Assembly: GCF_005503625.1 (NCBI RefSeq)
Contig: NZ_SCMX01000021.1
Location: 29,052 to 93,051 of the forward strand
Length of the DNA stretch: 64,000 bases
Direction of reading: 5' to 3'
Origin: Cupriavidus sp. 2SB
Lineage (GTDB): Bacteria; Pseudomonadota; Gammaproteobacteria; Burkholderiales; Burkholderiaceae
Below are positions 63,393 to 64,000 of the stretch, piece after piece. The translations under genes and the position numbers were made by a program. The notes beneath the pieces were generated by a model. It was not told the DNA's origin, ran no database searches, and was given only the letters and a program-made list of their open reading frames with translations. Positions within the stretch are counted from its first letter, which is position 1, and every line of letters begins with the position of its first letter.

Positions 63393-63992
63393 TCAATGCC
63401 CCCGCGCCCGCATCAGCATCTTCACCATCGTCTTGTACCCCCGCTCCCTCGCGTGCCGTGACGGCGTGATGCCTTCGCGGTCGGCCAGATTGGCGTCGGC
63501 ACCCGCATCCAGCAGCAGTTGCACGATCTCTTCGTAGCGCGCGCTGCCATCGCCCAGGATCACGGCTTCGAGCAGCGCGGTCCAGCCAAGCTGGTTCACG
63601 CGGTCTACGGGCACTCCCGCTTTCAATAGCAGTTTCACGCCTTCCACGTTGCCGTGCTGGCTCGCGGCAATCAGTGCGGTGCCATCGTAGCGATCGGTGC
63701 TGCGCACGTCCGCGCCATGTGACAGCGCCAGCCGCAGCGCGTCGAGTTGATTGGTGGCGGCGGCCAACAGGAAGGCGCTGTTCGATTCCATATCCTTCTG
63801 GTTCACGTCGGCGCCTGCCAGGATGAGCGCGCGTGCCACATCGCCGCGCCGGTTGTAGAGCGCGGCCAGTAGCGCGGAGCGACCGCGTTCGTCAGCGGCG
63901 CGGGTCGATGCGCCGGCGTTGAGCAGGCGCATGACGAGGTCAAGGTCGCCGATACCGGCGGCCGTGATCAGGTTTCGGTCCAGCGCGGTCAT
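63393..63992 (-). CDS. Ankyrin repeat protein (start may lie beyond window)
   Basis: At least five ankyrin repeats over 199 residues (GDLDLVMRLLNAGASTRAADERGRSALLAAL; ...DVARALILAGADVNQKD; ...GTALIAASQHGNVEGVKLLLKAGVPV; ...LLLDAGADANLADREGITPSRHAR). Such proteins bind partner proteins; function is unknown. The visible ATG at 63992 has a poorly spaced GAGGG, and the window ends 8 bases later, so the true N-terminus, perhaps a signal peptide, could be outside. Confidence 0.8.
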   Translation of the reverse strand: MTALDRNLITAAGIGDLDLVMRLLNAGASTRAADERGRSALLAALYNRRGDVARALILAGADVNQKDMESNSAFLLAAATNQLDALRLALSHGADVRSTDRYDGTALIAASQHGNVEGVKLLLKAGVPVDRVNQLGWTALLEAVILGDGSARYEEIVQLLLDAGADANLADREGITPSRHARERGYKTMVKMLMRARGH

Positions 63993-64000
63993 GCCCTCAC

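Overview
The window looks like chromosomal DNA of a GC-rich betaproteobacterium of the Burkholderiaceae, most likely Cupriavidus or a close Ralstonia relative. This rests on gene content and order: glyA-nrdR next to type IV minor-pilin genes and ribD-ribE, a complete tol-pal operon, a kynBUA cluster with a divergent Lrp-type regulator, ribB with a degenerate GTP-cyclohydrolase-like tail, and gcdH divergent from an IclR regulator. I ran no database search, so genus is an inference.

Layout. 1-4.4 kb: 5' part of an acetoacetyl-CoA synthetase gene, ubiD, and a lytic transglycosylase with its own promoter and a leader of about 340 nt. 4.5-11.0 kb (mostly minus strand): aminotransferase, nusB, ribH, ribB, ribE and ribD, with an acyl-CoA racemase/CoA-transferase gene on the opposite strand inside the rib block. 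11.1-31.4 kb: three consecutive minor-pilin/PilY1 clusters, all minus strand. 31.7-33.9 kb: nrdR and glyA, the latter behind a ZTP (pfl) riboswitch. 34.0-39.5 kb: ybgC-tolQ-tolR-tolA-tolB-pal-cpoB. 39.8-43.2 kb: queC, a YeeE-type sulfur transporter, tRNA-Lys(UUU), and three small envelope/stress genes. 43.5-50.8 kb: 1-Cys peroxiredoxin, gcdH/IclR, kynA-kynU-kynB/kynR and a flavin reductase. 51-64 kb: DUF72 protein, cfa, pdxH, an MFS transporter, AsmA, tcdA, a P-loop kinase, a hemerythrin, a CnoX-like thioredoxin, an acyl-CoA ligase and an ankyrin protein.

The main point of interest is the 20-kb pilin region. In many proteobacteria nrdR sits directly before ribD; here three complete or partial fimT/pilV/pilW/pilX/pilY1/pilE sets lie between them. 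The set nearest nrdR (C) has the canonical order and an intact EF-hand-like calcium loop in PilY1. The middle set (B) is preceded by a diverged copy of the set-C promoter region that still carries the last 19 codons of nrdR in frame, which is direct evidence that a segment was duplicated. The third set (A) is reduced: its PilY1 is only a beta-propeller and several pilin position-1/position-5 residues are unusual. This suggests the cell can put different tip complexes on its type IV pili, or that A and B are drifting copies.

Other signals: a family of GC-rich palindromic elements (three composite, two half copies) in gaps downstream of genes; candidate operators for the IclR, KynR and a TetR-type regulator; and overlapping convergent terminators between the peroxiredoxin and gcdH genes.
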